In this document: positions 24,127-34,600 of the stretch, one piece after another
How the letters are laid out: every line of letters begins with the position of its first letter
Position numbering within the stretch: position 1 is the stretch's first letter
Source of the DNA: Mycobacterium sp. 852013-50091_SCH5140682
Lineage (GTDB): Bacteria; Actinomycetota; Actinomycetes; Mycobacteriales; Mycobacteriaceae
Assembly: GCF_001665685.1 (NCBI RefSeq)
Contig: NZ_LZTB01000122.1
Span: forward strand, 106,236 to 170,235
DNA: 64,000 bases
Direction: 5' to 3'
Notes under the pieces: model-generated
What the model saw: the letters and a program-made list of their open reading frames with translations, nothing else
What the model was told of the DNA's origin: nothing
Database searches by the model: none
Made by a program: the position numbers and the translations under genes

Positions 24127-24935
24127 CACACGTTCTCCAGCGCGCCCGTGCGCCGCATCGCCAGCAGGTAGGCGACGATCGCGATCAGCGGGATGGCCGA
24201 CAGCGCCGCCGCCAGCGGCTGGTTGTTGGCGGTGACGAGTTGCCCGTAGATGATGTTGCCGAGCATCTGGGTCTTGCCGCCGACGATGGTCACCGCGATG
24301 TAGTCGCCCAGCGACAGCGAGAAGGTGAAGATGGAACCTGCCGCGATGCCGGGGAACACCAAGGGCGCCAATATCAGTCGCATCGTGGTCAGATCGGAGG
24401 AGCCGAGATCGGAGCTGGCGTCGATGAGGGAGTCCGGGACGCGTTCGAACGCCGCGTAGACCGGCATCACCATGTACGGCAACCACAGGTAGGTCAATGT
24501 GATGACCGTGGCCACCAACCCGTAGCCCGGGGTGAAACCCGTCGCCCACGACAACGGGCCTGCCGGCGACAGCAGCATGCGCCAGGCGTAGGCCTTCACC
24601 AGATAGCTCGCCCACAGCGGCGTGGTCACGGCGACCACAAGGGCCAGCCGCACTGCGCGGGAAGCGACCTTGGCCATGTAGAGCGCCAGCGGAACGGCAA
24701 GCACCGCACACAGAACCGTGACCGTTGCGGCCACGGCCAGGGTCCGCAACGTCGCGATGCGGAACACCTCGTCGGTCAGCACCCGCACGATGTTGTCGCC
24801 GGTAAAGGTGCGAACTACTGCGCCGGTGAACTCGTCGGTGCTCCAGAACGCCGAAACCAGAAGGACGGCAAGCGAACCCAGGTAGGCCACCACCAGCCAG
24901 GTGAGCGGCGGCGCCAGCAGGAACGCCAGCCGCAC
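24126..24935 (-). CDS. ABC transporter permease (PotB-like, polyamine type)
   Basis: A 269-residue permease with six helices and the EAA loop DASSDLGSSDLTTMRLILAPLV. It pairs with the following permease to form the membrane channel. GTG 24935 is preferred: it is the first plausible start after the binding-protein stop (24944) and puts the first helix (LAFLLAPPLTWLVVAYLG) at the N-terminus. Starts farther upstream would overlap the binding-protein gene. Confidence 0.88.
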   Translation of the reverse strand: MRLAFLLAPPLTWLVVAYLGSLAVLLVSAFWSTDEFTGAVVRTFTGDNIVRVLTDEVFRIATLRTLAVAATVTVLCAVLAVPLALYMAKVASRAVRLALVVAVTTPLWASYLVKAYAWRMLLSPAGPLSWATGFTPGYGLVATVITLTYLWLPYMVMPVYAAFERVPDSLIDASSDLGSSDLTTMRLILAPLVFPGIAAGSIFTFSLSLGDYIAVTIVGGKTQMLGNIIYGQLVTANNQPLAAALSAIPLIAIVAYLLAMRRTGALENV

Positions 24936-24943
24936 CCGCCGGG

Positions 24944-26143
24944 TCAGCCCTTGATCTGCTGCCACTTGTCGACCCACTGGCTGTAGGCCGTGCAGTTGTT
25001 GCCGCTGCCGTCGACGCACTGGGTCTGCGGTGTGGTCCAGTAGTGAATCTGTGCGGCGTAGTCGGCGTCGGTGGCGTGGTAGACGTCGCAGAAATCCTTC
25101 TGGGTGGTGTGCTCGCAGGCCTTGGTCTGCGCAGGCGCTTCACCGAAGTACTCCGCCACCTGGGCGTTGACCTCCGGCGAGGTGATCCAGTTCATCCACT
25201 TGTACATGCAGTTGGGGTGGGCGGCTTTCGACGAGATCATCCAGGTGTCCGACCAGCCCGTGGACCCTTCCTTGGGCAGCACGGTGTTGACCTGAACCTT
25301 GTTGTCACCGCCGATGGTGTTGGCGATCACCTGCCAGGTGGTGCCGATGACCGTGGTGCCGGATTCGAAGGCCTGTACTTCCTTGGTGTAGTCCGACCAG
25401 TATTCGCCGATGTTCTCGTGCTGGGCCTTGAGCAGATCCGTTGCGGCGTCGAGCTGTTCGGAGGTCAACGAGTACGGGTCCTTGATGCCCAGCTCCGGTT
25501 TCGTCTTGGACAGGTACAGCGCGGCGTCGGCGATGTAGATCGGATTGTCGTAGGCGGTCACCTTGCCCTTGTACTTGCCCGAGTCGGTGAACACCGCAGC
25601 CCAGGAGTTCGGGGCGTCGCGCACGGCATCGATGTTGTACATCAACAGGTTTGCGCCCCAGCCGTGCGGGATCCCGTACATCTGATTGTTCACGGAGTTC
25701 CACGGCTTGTCCTTGAGGAACGGGGAGATCGTCGCGTAGTTGGGCACCAGGTCGGTGTTCACCGGCGACACGTCACCGGCGTAGATGAGCCGCAGCGTGG
25801 CGTCTCCGGACGCCGAGACGCCGTCGTACTGGCCGCTGCGCATCAGCTGCACCATCTCGTCGGAGGTGTTGCCGATCTTGACGTTGACCTGGCAGCCAGT
25901 CTGCTGCTGGAACGGCGTGACCCAGTCGACTTTCTTGTCGTTGGAGCCGTTTTCGGCGTAGCCAGCCCACGCGATGAGGTTCAGCTGCCCCTCGCCGTTG
26001 CCGACCGAACTCAGCGGTTCGAGCTTCGGTGGCGCGGTTCCGGTGGTTCCCGGGGTCTTGGACCCCGAGCACGCGGCGATCAGTGTCACGCACGCGGCGA
26101 TCGCCAATCCCGCGCGCAGAGCTCGGATTCTGTGAGTTCTCAT
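24944..26143 (-). CDS. ABC transporter substrate-binding lipoprotein (spermidine/putrescine type)
   Basis: A 399-residue extracytoplasmic binding protein anchored as a lipoprotein (signal peptide ending LIAAC). The mature part has the PotD-like pattern LNLIAWAGYAENGS, GNTSDEMVQLMRSGQYDGVSASGD, and a conserved SWAAVF loop. ATG 26143 has AAGGAG just upstream; an in-frame ATG at 26170 would overlap the ATPase gene. The ligand could be a polyamine, another amine or a related small cation. The family does not settle this. Confidence 0.9.
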   Translation of the reverse strand: MRTHRIRALRAGLAIAACVTLIAACSGSKTPGTTGTAPPKLEPLSSVGNGEGQLNLIAWAGYAENGSNDKKVDWVTPFQQQTGCQVNVKIGNTSDEMVQLMRSGQYDGVSASGDATLRLIYAGDVSPVNTDLVPNYATISPFLKDKPWNSVNNQMYGIPHGWGANLLMYNIDAVRDAPNSWAAVFTDSGKYKGKVTAYDNPIYIADAALYLSKTKPELGIKDPYSLTSEQLDAATDLLKAQHENIGEYWSDYTKEVQAFESGTTVIGTTWQVIANTIGGDNKVQVNTVLPKEGSTGWSDTWMISSKAAHPNCMYKWMNWITSPEVNAQVAEYFGEAPAQTKACEHTTQKDFCDVYHATDADYAAQIHYWTTPQTQCVDGSGNNCTAYSQWVDKWQQIKG

Positions 26144-26166
26144 CGTCGGCTCCTTGATCTCGTGAC

Positions 26167-27255
26167 TCAACCGTCGAGGTGGTGGACTGCGGATTCCGGC
26201 CAGGTCAGGGTGATGGCCGAACCGTGCGCCAGATCGCTGGGCAGGCCGGCGCTGGCCGTGAGGACGTTGGCCGCCAACGAGACTCCGGTGGCCGTTCGTG
26301 CCGCGACGCGGGTCAGGGGACCGGCATAGATGATCTCGGTCACCGTGGCATCGACCGCTCGGTACCCCTGTGCCGCGGCTGTGTTGTTGTGCTGCACCGA
26401 GATTCGTTCGGGCCGCACCGCGAGCGTCCCGGACCTGCCGAACACGGTCTCGGCGTCGGCGCCCTCGAGGACGTTTGAGGTGCCGACGAAATCGGCGACG
26501 AACCGGTTGACAGGCCGCTCGTAGACCTCGCGCGCGGCGCCCACCTGTTCGATGCGGCCGGCGTTGAACACCGCGAGCCTGTCGCAGAGTGTGAGGGCCT
26601 CGTCCTGATCGTGGGTGACGATGACGAAGGTGATGCCGACTTCGCGCTGGATCGCCTTCAGCTCGACCTGCATCTGTTCACGCAGCTTGAGATCCAGCGC
26701 ACCGAGCGGCTCGTCGAGCAGCAACACGCGCGGCCGGCCGACCAGGGCCCGGGCCAGCGCCACCCGCTGGCGCTGACCGCCGGACAACTGGGCGGGTCTG
26801 CGCGGCGCCTGGTCGGTGAGCCGCACCATGTCCAGCGCGTCGGCAGTGCGCCTGCGCCGTTCGGCCTTGGGTACGCCCTTGACCCGCAGGCCGTATTCGA
26901 CGTTCTGGGCGACGGTCAGGTGGGGGAACAGGGCGTATTCCTGGAAAACGGTGTTGACGTCGCGCTTTCGCGCGGGCACCGATGTGACGTCGACGCCGCC
27001 GAGCCGGATGCTGCCCGCGGTGGGTTCCTCGAACCCCGCGATCATCCTCAGCACGGTGGACTTACCCGAACCGGACGGGCCGAGGATCGCGAACAGTTCT
27101 CCGTCGGCGATGGACAGGTCGGCCGACTCGACGGCGACCACGGGGTGCCGGGCATCGCCGAACACCTTGCGCACGCTGACGAGTTCGATGCGCGGGTCGG
27201 TGCCGGAGGGGGCGCCGGGGGTGTCGGGCGGTGAGCTGATCATCCCCGAGGACAT
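26167..27255 (-). CDS. ABC transporter ATP-binding protein (PotA-like)
   Basis: A 362-residue ATPase and first gene of the operon. Walker A is GPSGSGKST (about residues 59-67), the Q-loop is VFQEYALFPHLTV, the signature is LSGGQRQR, Walker B is LLLDEPLGALD, and the switch His is in VTHDQDEA. A TOBE domain fills the C-terminus (about 280-360). Order ATPase, binding protein, permease, permease is standard for polyamine-type importers, and all needed parts are present. Confidence 0.93.
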   Translation of the reverse strand: MSSGMISSPPDTPGAPSGTDPRIELVSVRKVFGDARHPVVAVESADLSIADGELFAILGPSGSGKSTVLRMIAGFEEPTAGSIRLGGVDVTSVPARKRDVNTVFQEYALFPHLTVAQNVEYGLRVKGVPKAERRRRTADALDMVRLTDQAPRRPAQLSGGQRQRVALARALVGRPRVLLLDEPLGALDLKLREQMQVELKAIQREVGITFVIVTHDQDEALTLCDRLAVFNAGRIEQVGAAREVYERPVNRFVADFVGTSNVLEGADAETVFGRSGTLAVRPERISVQHNNTAAAQGYRAVDATVTEIIYAGPLTRVAARTATGVSLAANVLTASAGLPSDLAHGSAITLTWPESAVHHLDG

Positions 27256-27427
27256 GGTGGGTCATCGTAGGGATTCGTCGGTCGCGGCGGGGCGCCATTG
27301 CCGATTTCGTGCCGCCGAGCCCGTGTCACGACGGATTCAGTGCGCTCAGGACGGGTGTGAATATTGATAGCTATGTGGCCAGTGGCGTTGATGTGAGTAT
27401 TGGGACAGCTGTCGTAATCTGAGATGC

Positions 27428-28141
27428 GTGTCGATGTCCCGGCGCGAGCTGCTCAGATGCGCCGCCGCTGCACCCGCGCTGCTCGGGCTGGGGGAGCTGG
27501 CTGCCGCGCCACCTGCTGCCGCCGCGCCGTTGGGTGTCCTGCTCGACTACGCCGCCGGCGTCATCAAGGCTTCCGACATCCGATCGGCAGGCGCGCTCGG
27601 TGCCATCCGCTACGTGTCCGATCGCCGCCCCGGCGGGGCCTGGATGCTCGGCAAGCCGATCCAGCTGCCCGAGGCCCGGGACCTCTATCAGAGTGGTCTG
27701 AAGATCGTGTCCTGCTATCAGTACGGCAAGCAGGACAGCGCCGACTGGTTGGGCGGACAGGCCGCGGGCGTGCAGCATGCCAAGCGCGGTTGGGAGCTGC
27801 ACGTTGCTGCGGGTGGTTCCTACGGCGCGCCGATCTACGCGTCCATCGACGACGATCCGACACCGCAGCAGTACAAACAGCAGGTCGCGCCGTATCTGCG
27901 GGGCTGGGAATCGGTGGTCGGGCACCAGCGCACCGGGGTGTACGCCAACTCCAAGACCATCGAGTGGGCGTTGCAGGATGGCCTCGGCTCGTACTTCTGG
28001 CAGCACAACTGGGGATCGCCGGGAGGCGTCGCGCATCCGGCGGCGCATCTGCATCAGGTCGAGATCGACACGCGCAACGTCGGGGGAGTTGGTGTCGACA
28101 TCAACAACATTCTCAAGCCGCAGTACGGCCAGTGGGACTAA
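27428..28141 (+). CDS. Tat-exported DUF1906 glycoside-hydrolase-like protein (Rv2525c orthologue)
   Basis: A 237-residue protein with a twin-arginine signal (SRRELLR near residues 4-10, cleavage after an Ala-rich stretch near 33). It has a DUF1906 TIM-barrel domain related to lysozyme-like glycoside hydrolases. LLDYAAGVI, IRYVSDRRPGGAWMLGKPI, YASIDDDP and WQHNWGSP are highly conserved with M. tuberculosis Rv2525c, which also sits beside fas. The Mtb protein is a Tat substrate linked to cell-wall properties. Start is GTG 27428, with ATG 27434 as an equally plausible alternative. Confidence 0.9.
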   Translation: MSMSRRELLRCAAAAPALLGLGELAAAPPAAAAPLGVLLDYAAGVIKASDIRSAGALGAIRYVSDRRPGGAWMLGKPIQLPEARDLYQSGLKIVSCYQYGKQDSADWLGGQAAGVQHAKRGWELHVAAGGSYGAPIYASIDDDPTPQQYKQQVAPYLRGWESVVGHQRTGVYANSKTIEWALQDGLGSYFWQHNWGSPGGVAHPAAHLHQVEIDTRNVGGVGVDINNILKPQYGQWD

Positions 28142-28654
28142 ACATTACTGACTGGTAAGGTTTTCCAGCAAACTTTTTATCCTCAGCCGTACGCTGCGCT
28201 TGACAGTTTTGGTGCCATTGTCGACTGGCAATGTGCTGCTCGACGGCGTTTCGCGGGTCCCAAAATTTAGATAACGATTTGGTAACAATACTGCTTTGAT
28301 CTGCACTGTTGGCCCTACTCGGCCGTAACCACCTGCCAGCAGGATGTTTGTACCGAATACGTTCTGTCACTGTCGAACGCGGTGTTACGTTGCCGACGGT
28401 TACCCGCGCGTAGAACTCGCCAGTAACCGATCCGCGGAGGAAATGCCCGCTGGTTCTTATGACAGTCTTAGTACGGCAGGGATGCACGCCCACCGTCCGG
28501 GTCCGAACCGGAGGGGAGGCCATCCTTGGCCGGATTCGACGCTGAATCGCCGATGGCCTGACGCCCGGGGGCACCCTCTGGGACCCCGACAGACATGGCA
28601 GGCATACGGCCACCCGCACGCGACAACACCCCAGCAGCACCGAGGAGAGCGCCA
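28142..28654. other. intergenic region and presumed promoter/leader of the fas-acpS operon
   Basis: This 513-base stretch contains no convincing gene and is AT-richer than its flanks in its first half. A TTGACA (28200-28205) could be a -35 element, though no good -10 follows. GTAAC or its complement GTTAC occurs five times between 28282 and 28427. In M. tuberculosis and M. smegmatis the TetR-type activator FasR binds this promoter; I cannot confirm which bases correspond here. Confidence 0.5.
28282..28427. promoter_or_regulatory. cluster of five GTAAC/GTTAC motifs upstream of fas
   Basis: GTAAC at 28282, 28325 and 28423 and GTTAC at 28384 and 28399. The two GTTAC copies are 15 bases apart as a direct repeat. 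The density in 146 bases is above expectation for this GC content and may mark regulator binding. FasR is the natural candidate. Confidence 0.3.
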
Positions 28655-31600
28655 GTGACGATCTACGAACACGACCGAGTGTCCGCCGACCGGAACGACG
28701 AGTCTGGATCCGAAGGACGTGCGGCCGACTCCGCTCAGGCACTCGTCGACCGCCTCAACGCTGGCGAGCCCTACGCGGTCGCCTTCGGTGGCCAGGGCAG
28801 CGCCTGGCTGGAGACTCTTGAAGAACTGGTGTCCGCTGCCGGTATCGAGGCCGAGTTGGCGACCCTCGCCGGTGAGGCCGAGCTGCTGCTCGAGCCCATC
28901 GCCGCCGAACTGGTCGTGGTCCGCCCCATCGGCTTCGAGCCGTTGCAGTGGGTCCGCGCGCTGGCTTCCGAGGAGCCGGTGCCGTCGACCAAGCAGCTGA
29001 CGTCGGCCGCGGTATCCGTGCCGGGCGTCCTGCTGACCCAGATGGCCGCCATCCGGGCCCTGGCCCGTCAGGGTATGGACCTGACCGCCACGCCGCCTGT
29101 GGCGGTTGTGGGGCACTCCCAGGGCGTGCTGGCTGTCGAGGCCCTCAAGGCCGCCGGCGCCAAAGACGTCGAACTGCTGGCGCTGGCCCAGCTGATCGGT
29201 GCCGCGGGCACGCTCGTGGCGCGTCGGCGCGGCATCACCGTGCTGGGTGACCGTCCGCCGATGGTCTCGGTCACCAATGCCGAGCCCGAGCGCATCTACG
29301 AACTGCTCGAAGAGTTCTCTCAGGACGTCCGCACCGTGCTGCCGCCGGTGCTCTCCATCCGCAACGGTCGTCGTTCGGTCGTCATCACCGGCACGCCCGA
29401 GCAGCTCTCGCGGTTCGAGCTGTACTGCAGCCAGATCGCCGAGAAGGAAGAAGCCGAGCGCAAGAGCAAACTCCGCGGCGGCGCGGTCTTCGCCCCGGTC
29501 TTCGATCCGGTACAGGTCGAGGTCGGCTTCCACACCCCGCGCCTGTCCGACGGCATCGAGATCGTCGGTCGCTGGGCCGAGGCCGTCGGCCTCGACGTCA
29601 CGCTCGCCAAGCAGATGACCGAGGCGATCCTGGTCGACCAGGTGGACTGGGTCGACGAGATCACCGAGGTGCATGAGGCAGGAGCCCGCTGGATCCTCGA
29701 CCTGGGCCCCGGCGACATCCTCACCCGCCTCACCGCCCCCGTCATCCGCGGCCTCGGAGTGGGCATCGTGCCTGCCGCCACCCGCGGTGGCCAGCGCAAC
29801 CTGTTCACCATCGGCGCGGTGCCCGAGGTGGCCCGCCCGTGGTCGAGCTACACCCCGACCCTGGTGTCGCTGCCCGACGGCTCGGTCAAGCTCGAGACCA
29901 AGTTCACCCGGCTCACCGGGCGCTCGCCGATCCTGCTCGCCGGTATGACCCCGACGACCGTCGACGCCAAGATCGTCGCGGCCGCCGCCAACGCGGGCCA
30001 CTGGGCCGAGCTGGCCGGTGGTGGTCAGGTGACCGAAGGCATCTTCAACGACCGCATGACCGAGCTCACCACGCTGCTGGAGCCCGGCCGGGCGATCCAG
30101 TTCAACACCCTGTTCCTCGACCCCTACCTGTGGAAGCTCCAGGTCGGCGGCAAGCGCCTGGTGCAGAAGGCCCGGCAGTCCGGCGCCCCGATCGACGGCG
30201 TGGTCGTCAGCGCGGGCATCCCCGATCTGGAAGAGGCCGTCGAGCTGATCGACGAGCTCAACGACGCAGGCATCAGCCACGTGGTGTTCAAGCCCGGCAC
30301 CGTCGAGCAAATCCGCTCGGTGATCCGCATCGCCGCCGAGGCCCCCACCAAGCCGGTGATCGTGCACATCGAGGGCGGCCGCGCCGGTGGCCACCACTCG
30401 TGGGAGGACCTCGACGACCTCCTGCTGACCACCTACTCCGAGCTGCGCAGCCGGTCCAACATCACGATCTGCGTCGGCGGCGGCATCGGCACGCCTGAGC
30501 AGGCCGCCAACTACCTGTCCGGCCGGTGGTCGGCCGGCCACGGCTACCCGCTGATGCCGGTCGACGGCATCCTCGTCGGCACCGCCGCGATGGCCGCCCT
30601 GGAGGCCACCACCAGCCCGCAGGTCAAGGAGCTGCTGGTCGCCACGCAGGGCACCGACCAATGGGTGGGTGCCGGAAAGGCCCAGGGCGGCATGGCCTCC
30701 GGGCGCAGCCAGCTCGGTGCCGACATCCACGAGATCGACAACACCGCGTCGCGGTGCGGCCGGCTGCTCGACGAGGTCGCCGGTGACGCCGACGCCGTCG
30801 CGGCCCGTCGCGACGAGATCATCGCGGCCATGGCCGACACCGCCAAGCCGTACTTCGGCGATGTCGCCGAGATGACCTACCTGCAGTGGCTGCGCCGCTA
30901 CGTGGAGCTCGCGATCGGTGACGGCAACAGCACCGCCGACACCAAGCGCGAGCACTCGCCGTGGCTCGACATCACCTGGCGGGACCGCTTCGAGCAGATG
31001 CTCAAGCGTGCCGAGGCCCGTTTGCACGCACAGGATTTCGGTCCGATCGACACATTGTTCGACAACGAGGAGCTGCTGGAGGATCCGAAGGGTGCGCTGG
31101 CCGCGCTCGTCGGCGCCTACCCGGATGCCGCTTCGGTGCAGCTGCACCCGGCCGACGTCCCGTTCTTCACCGAGCTGTGCAAGACACTGGGCAAGCCGGT
31201 CAACTTCGTGCCGGTCATCGACAAGGACGTGCGCCGCTGGTGGCGCAGCGACTCGCTGTGGCAGGCGCATGACGCCCGCTACGCGGCCGATCAGGTCTGC
31301 GTCATCCCCGGCACGGCCGCCGTCGCCGGCATCACCCGCGTCGACGAGCCCGTCGGCGAACTGCTCGACCGCTTCGAGCAGGCCGCCGTCGACGAGGCGC
31401 TGACCGCCGGCGCCCAGCCGGTGCCGGTGCTGTCCCGCCGCGCCCGTCGGGCCGGCGTCAGCGGCCCGCTGGCCGTGCTGCTCGACGCCCCCGACGTGCT
31501 GTGGGCCGGGCGCACCGCCACCAACCCGGTGCACCGCATCGCCCCGCCCGCCGACTGGCAGGTCAACGAAAACCGTTCGGCGACAAACGCTTCGACCGGG

Positions 31601-34600
31601 GCCCGGCTCGAGGTCATCGACGATACGCACGTCGTGCTCTCGGTGCCGCTTTCGGGTACCTGGATCGAGATCAAGTTCAGCCTGACCGACGCCGTGCGCA
31701 GCGGCGGCGCCCCGATCGTGTCGGTCGAGGACGCCTCGACCGCGATGCGGGCGGTGCTGGCCATCGCTGCCGGCGTCAGTGGCCCCGACGCGCTGCCGCC
31801 GGTGGTCGACTCGACCGCCACCGTGACGGTCACCTGGGATCCCGAGACAGTCGCCGACCACACCGGTGTGACCGCGACCTTCGGCGCCCCGCTGGCCCCG
31901 ACCCTGACCGTGGTGCCCGACGCGCTGGTCGGCCGCTGCTGGCCCGCGGTGTTCGCCGCCATCGGATCGGCCGTCACCGAAGACGGATTCCCGGTCGTCG
32001 AGGGGCTGCTGAGCCTGGTGCATCTGGACCACGCCGCGCAGCTGCTCGCCCCGCTGCCGACCGAGAACGCCGAATTGACCGTCTCCGCAACGGCTTCGGC
32101 TGCCTACGACACCGAGGTCGGCCGGGTTGTCCCGGTTTCGGTCACGGTGAAGTCCGCCGACGGAACAGTTCTCGCCACGCTCGAGGAGCGCTTCGCCATC
32201 CGCGGTCGCACCGGCGATGCCGAGCTGTCCGACCCGATCAAGGCCGGCGGCGCCATCTCCGACAACGCCACCGACACCCCGCGTCGTCGTCGCCGCGACA
32301 TCACCATCGGCGCACCGGTCGACATGCGGCCGTTCGCCGTGGTCTCCGGTGACCACAACCCGATCCACACCGATCGGGCCGCCGCGCTGCTCGCCGGGCT
32401 GGAATCGCCCATCGTGCACGGCATGTGGCTCTCGGCCGCGGCTCAGCACGTGGCCACCGCCACCGACGGCAAGCCGGCTCCGCCGGCCAAGCTGGTCGGC
32501 TGGACCGCCCGCTTCCTGGGCATGGTCAAGCCAGGCGACCAGGTCGACTTCCGCGTCGACCGAGTCGGAATCGACGTCGGCGCAGAGGTTCTCGAAGTTC
32601 AGGCGCGCATCGGCTCCGATCTGGTGATGTCGGCGACGGCACGGCTGGCTGCACCCAAGACCGTCTACGCGTTCCCCGGCCAGGGCATTCAGCACAAGGG
32701 CATGGGCATGGAGGTCCGAGCCCGGTCCAAGGCAGCCCGCAAGGTGTGGGACTCGGCGGACAAGTTCACCCGCCAGACCCTCGGCTTCTCGGTGCTGCAC
32801 GTCGTGCGGGACAACCCGACCAGCCTGATCGCCTCCGGCGTGCACTACCACCACCCGGACGGTGTGCTGTTCCTGACGCAGTTCACCCAGGTCGCCATGG
32901 CCACGGTGGCGGCGGCTCAGGTCGCCGAGATGCGTGAGCAGGGCGCCTTCGTCGAAGGTGCGATCGCTTGCGGTCACTCCGTCGGTGAGTACACCGCGCT
33001 GGCCTGCGTGTCCGGCGTATACGAACTCGAAGCGCTGCTCGAGGTGGTGTTCGCGCGCGGCGGCAAGATGCACGACATCGTCGAGCGGGATGCGCAGGGG
33101 CGGTCGGACTACCGGCTGGCCGCGATCCGGCCGTCGCAGATCGACCTCGACGACGCTGACGTCAAGGACTTCGTCGCCGAGATCGCCGAACGCACAGGCG
33201 AATTCCTGCAGATCGTGAACTTCAACCTGCGTGGTTCGCAGTACGCGATCGCCGGTACGGTGCGCGGTCTGGAAGCGCTGGAGGAAGAGGTCGAGCGGCG
33301 TCGCGAGCTCTCCGGCGGTCGCCGGTCGTTCATCCTGGTGCCCGGCATCGACGTGCCGTTCCACTCCAGCGTGCTGCGGGTGGGCGTCGACGACTTCCGT
33401 CGCAGCCTCGAGCGCGTGATGCCGAGCGACAAGGACCCGGCGCTGATCGTCGGCAAGTACATCCCGAACCTGGTGCCCCGGCCGTTCACCCTGGACAAGG
33501 ACTTCATCCAAGAGATCCGCGACCTGGTTCCGGCCGAGCCGCTCGACGAGATCCTCGCCGACTACGACACCTGGCGGAACGAGAAGCCGAAGGAGCTGTG
33601 CCGCAAGATCGTCATCGAGCTCCTGGCCTGGCAGTTCGCCAGCCCGGTGCGCTGGATCGAGACGCAGGACCTGCTGTTCATCGAGGAGGCCGCAGGCGGT
33701 CTCGGTGTCGAGCGGTTCGTCGAGATCGGTGTGAAGTCGGCCCCGACGGTCGCCGGCCTGGCCACCAACACGCTCAAGCTGCCGGAGTACTCGCACAGCA
33801 CCGTCGAGGTGCTCAACAGCGAGCGTGACGCGGCCGTGCTGTTCGCCACCGACACCGATCCGGAACCCGAGCCCGAGGTGGACGATGCCCCCGCGGCTCC
33901 GGCCGCCGCATCCGCTCCTGCCGAAGCAGCCCCGGTTGCTGTGGCAGCTCCGGTCGCCGCATCCGGTGGCCCGCGTCCCGACGACATCACGTTCGACGCC
34001 GCCGACGCGACCGTGGCGCTCATCGCGCTCTCGGCCAAGATGCGCATCGACCAGATCGAGGCGCTGGACTCCATCGAGCACATCACCGACGGCGCGTCGT
34101 CGCGCCGCAACCAGCTGCTGGTCGACCTGGGCTCCGAGCTGAACCTCGGCGCCATCGACGGTGCAGCCGAAGCCGATCTGGGTGCGCTGAAGGGACAGGT
34201 GAGCAAGCTCGCCCGTACCTACAAGCCGTTCGGCCCCGTGCTCTCGGATGCCATCAACGACCAGCTGCGGACCGTCCTCGGCCCGTCCGGCAAGCGTCCG
34301 GCGTACATCACCGAGCGGGTCACCAAGACCTGGGAGCTGGGTGCCGGCTGGGCCAAGCACGTCACCGTCGAGGTCGCGCTGGGAACCCGTGAGGGCAGCA
34401 GCGTGCGTGGTGGCGATCTGGGTGGTCTGCACCCGGGTGCGCTCGCCGACGCCGCCAGTGTCGACAAGGTGATCGACGCGGCCGTGACCGCGGTCGGTGC
34501 CCGACGCGGTGTGCCGGTGTCCCTGCCGTCGGCAGGCGGTGCCGGTGGCGGCGTGGTGGATTCGGCCGCGCTCACCGAGTTCGCCGAGAAGGTCACGGGA

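Noticed and set aside
23326..25143. One continuous frame spanning both ABC permeases, suggesting a fused permease
   Set aside because: The upstream part translates as Pro/Arg/Gly-rich non-membrane sequence, while the real upstream permease is in another frame with its own stop at 24126.
28595..28654. A longer Fas N-terminus from an upstream ATG
   Set aside because: GTG 28655 has the GAGGAGAG site and begins the conserved TIYEHDRVSADR sequence; the extra residues are not conserved in the M. tuberculosis protein as I know it.
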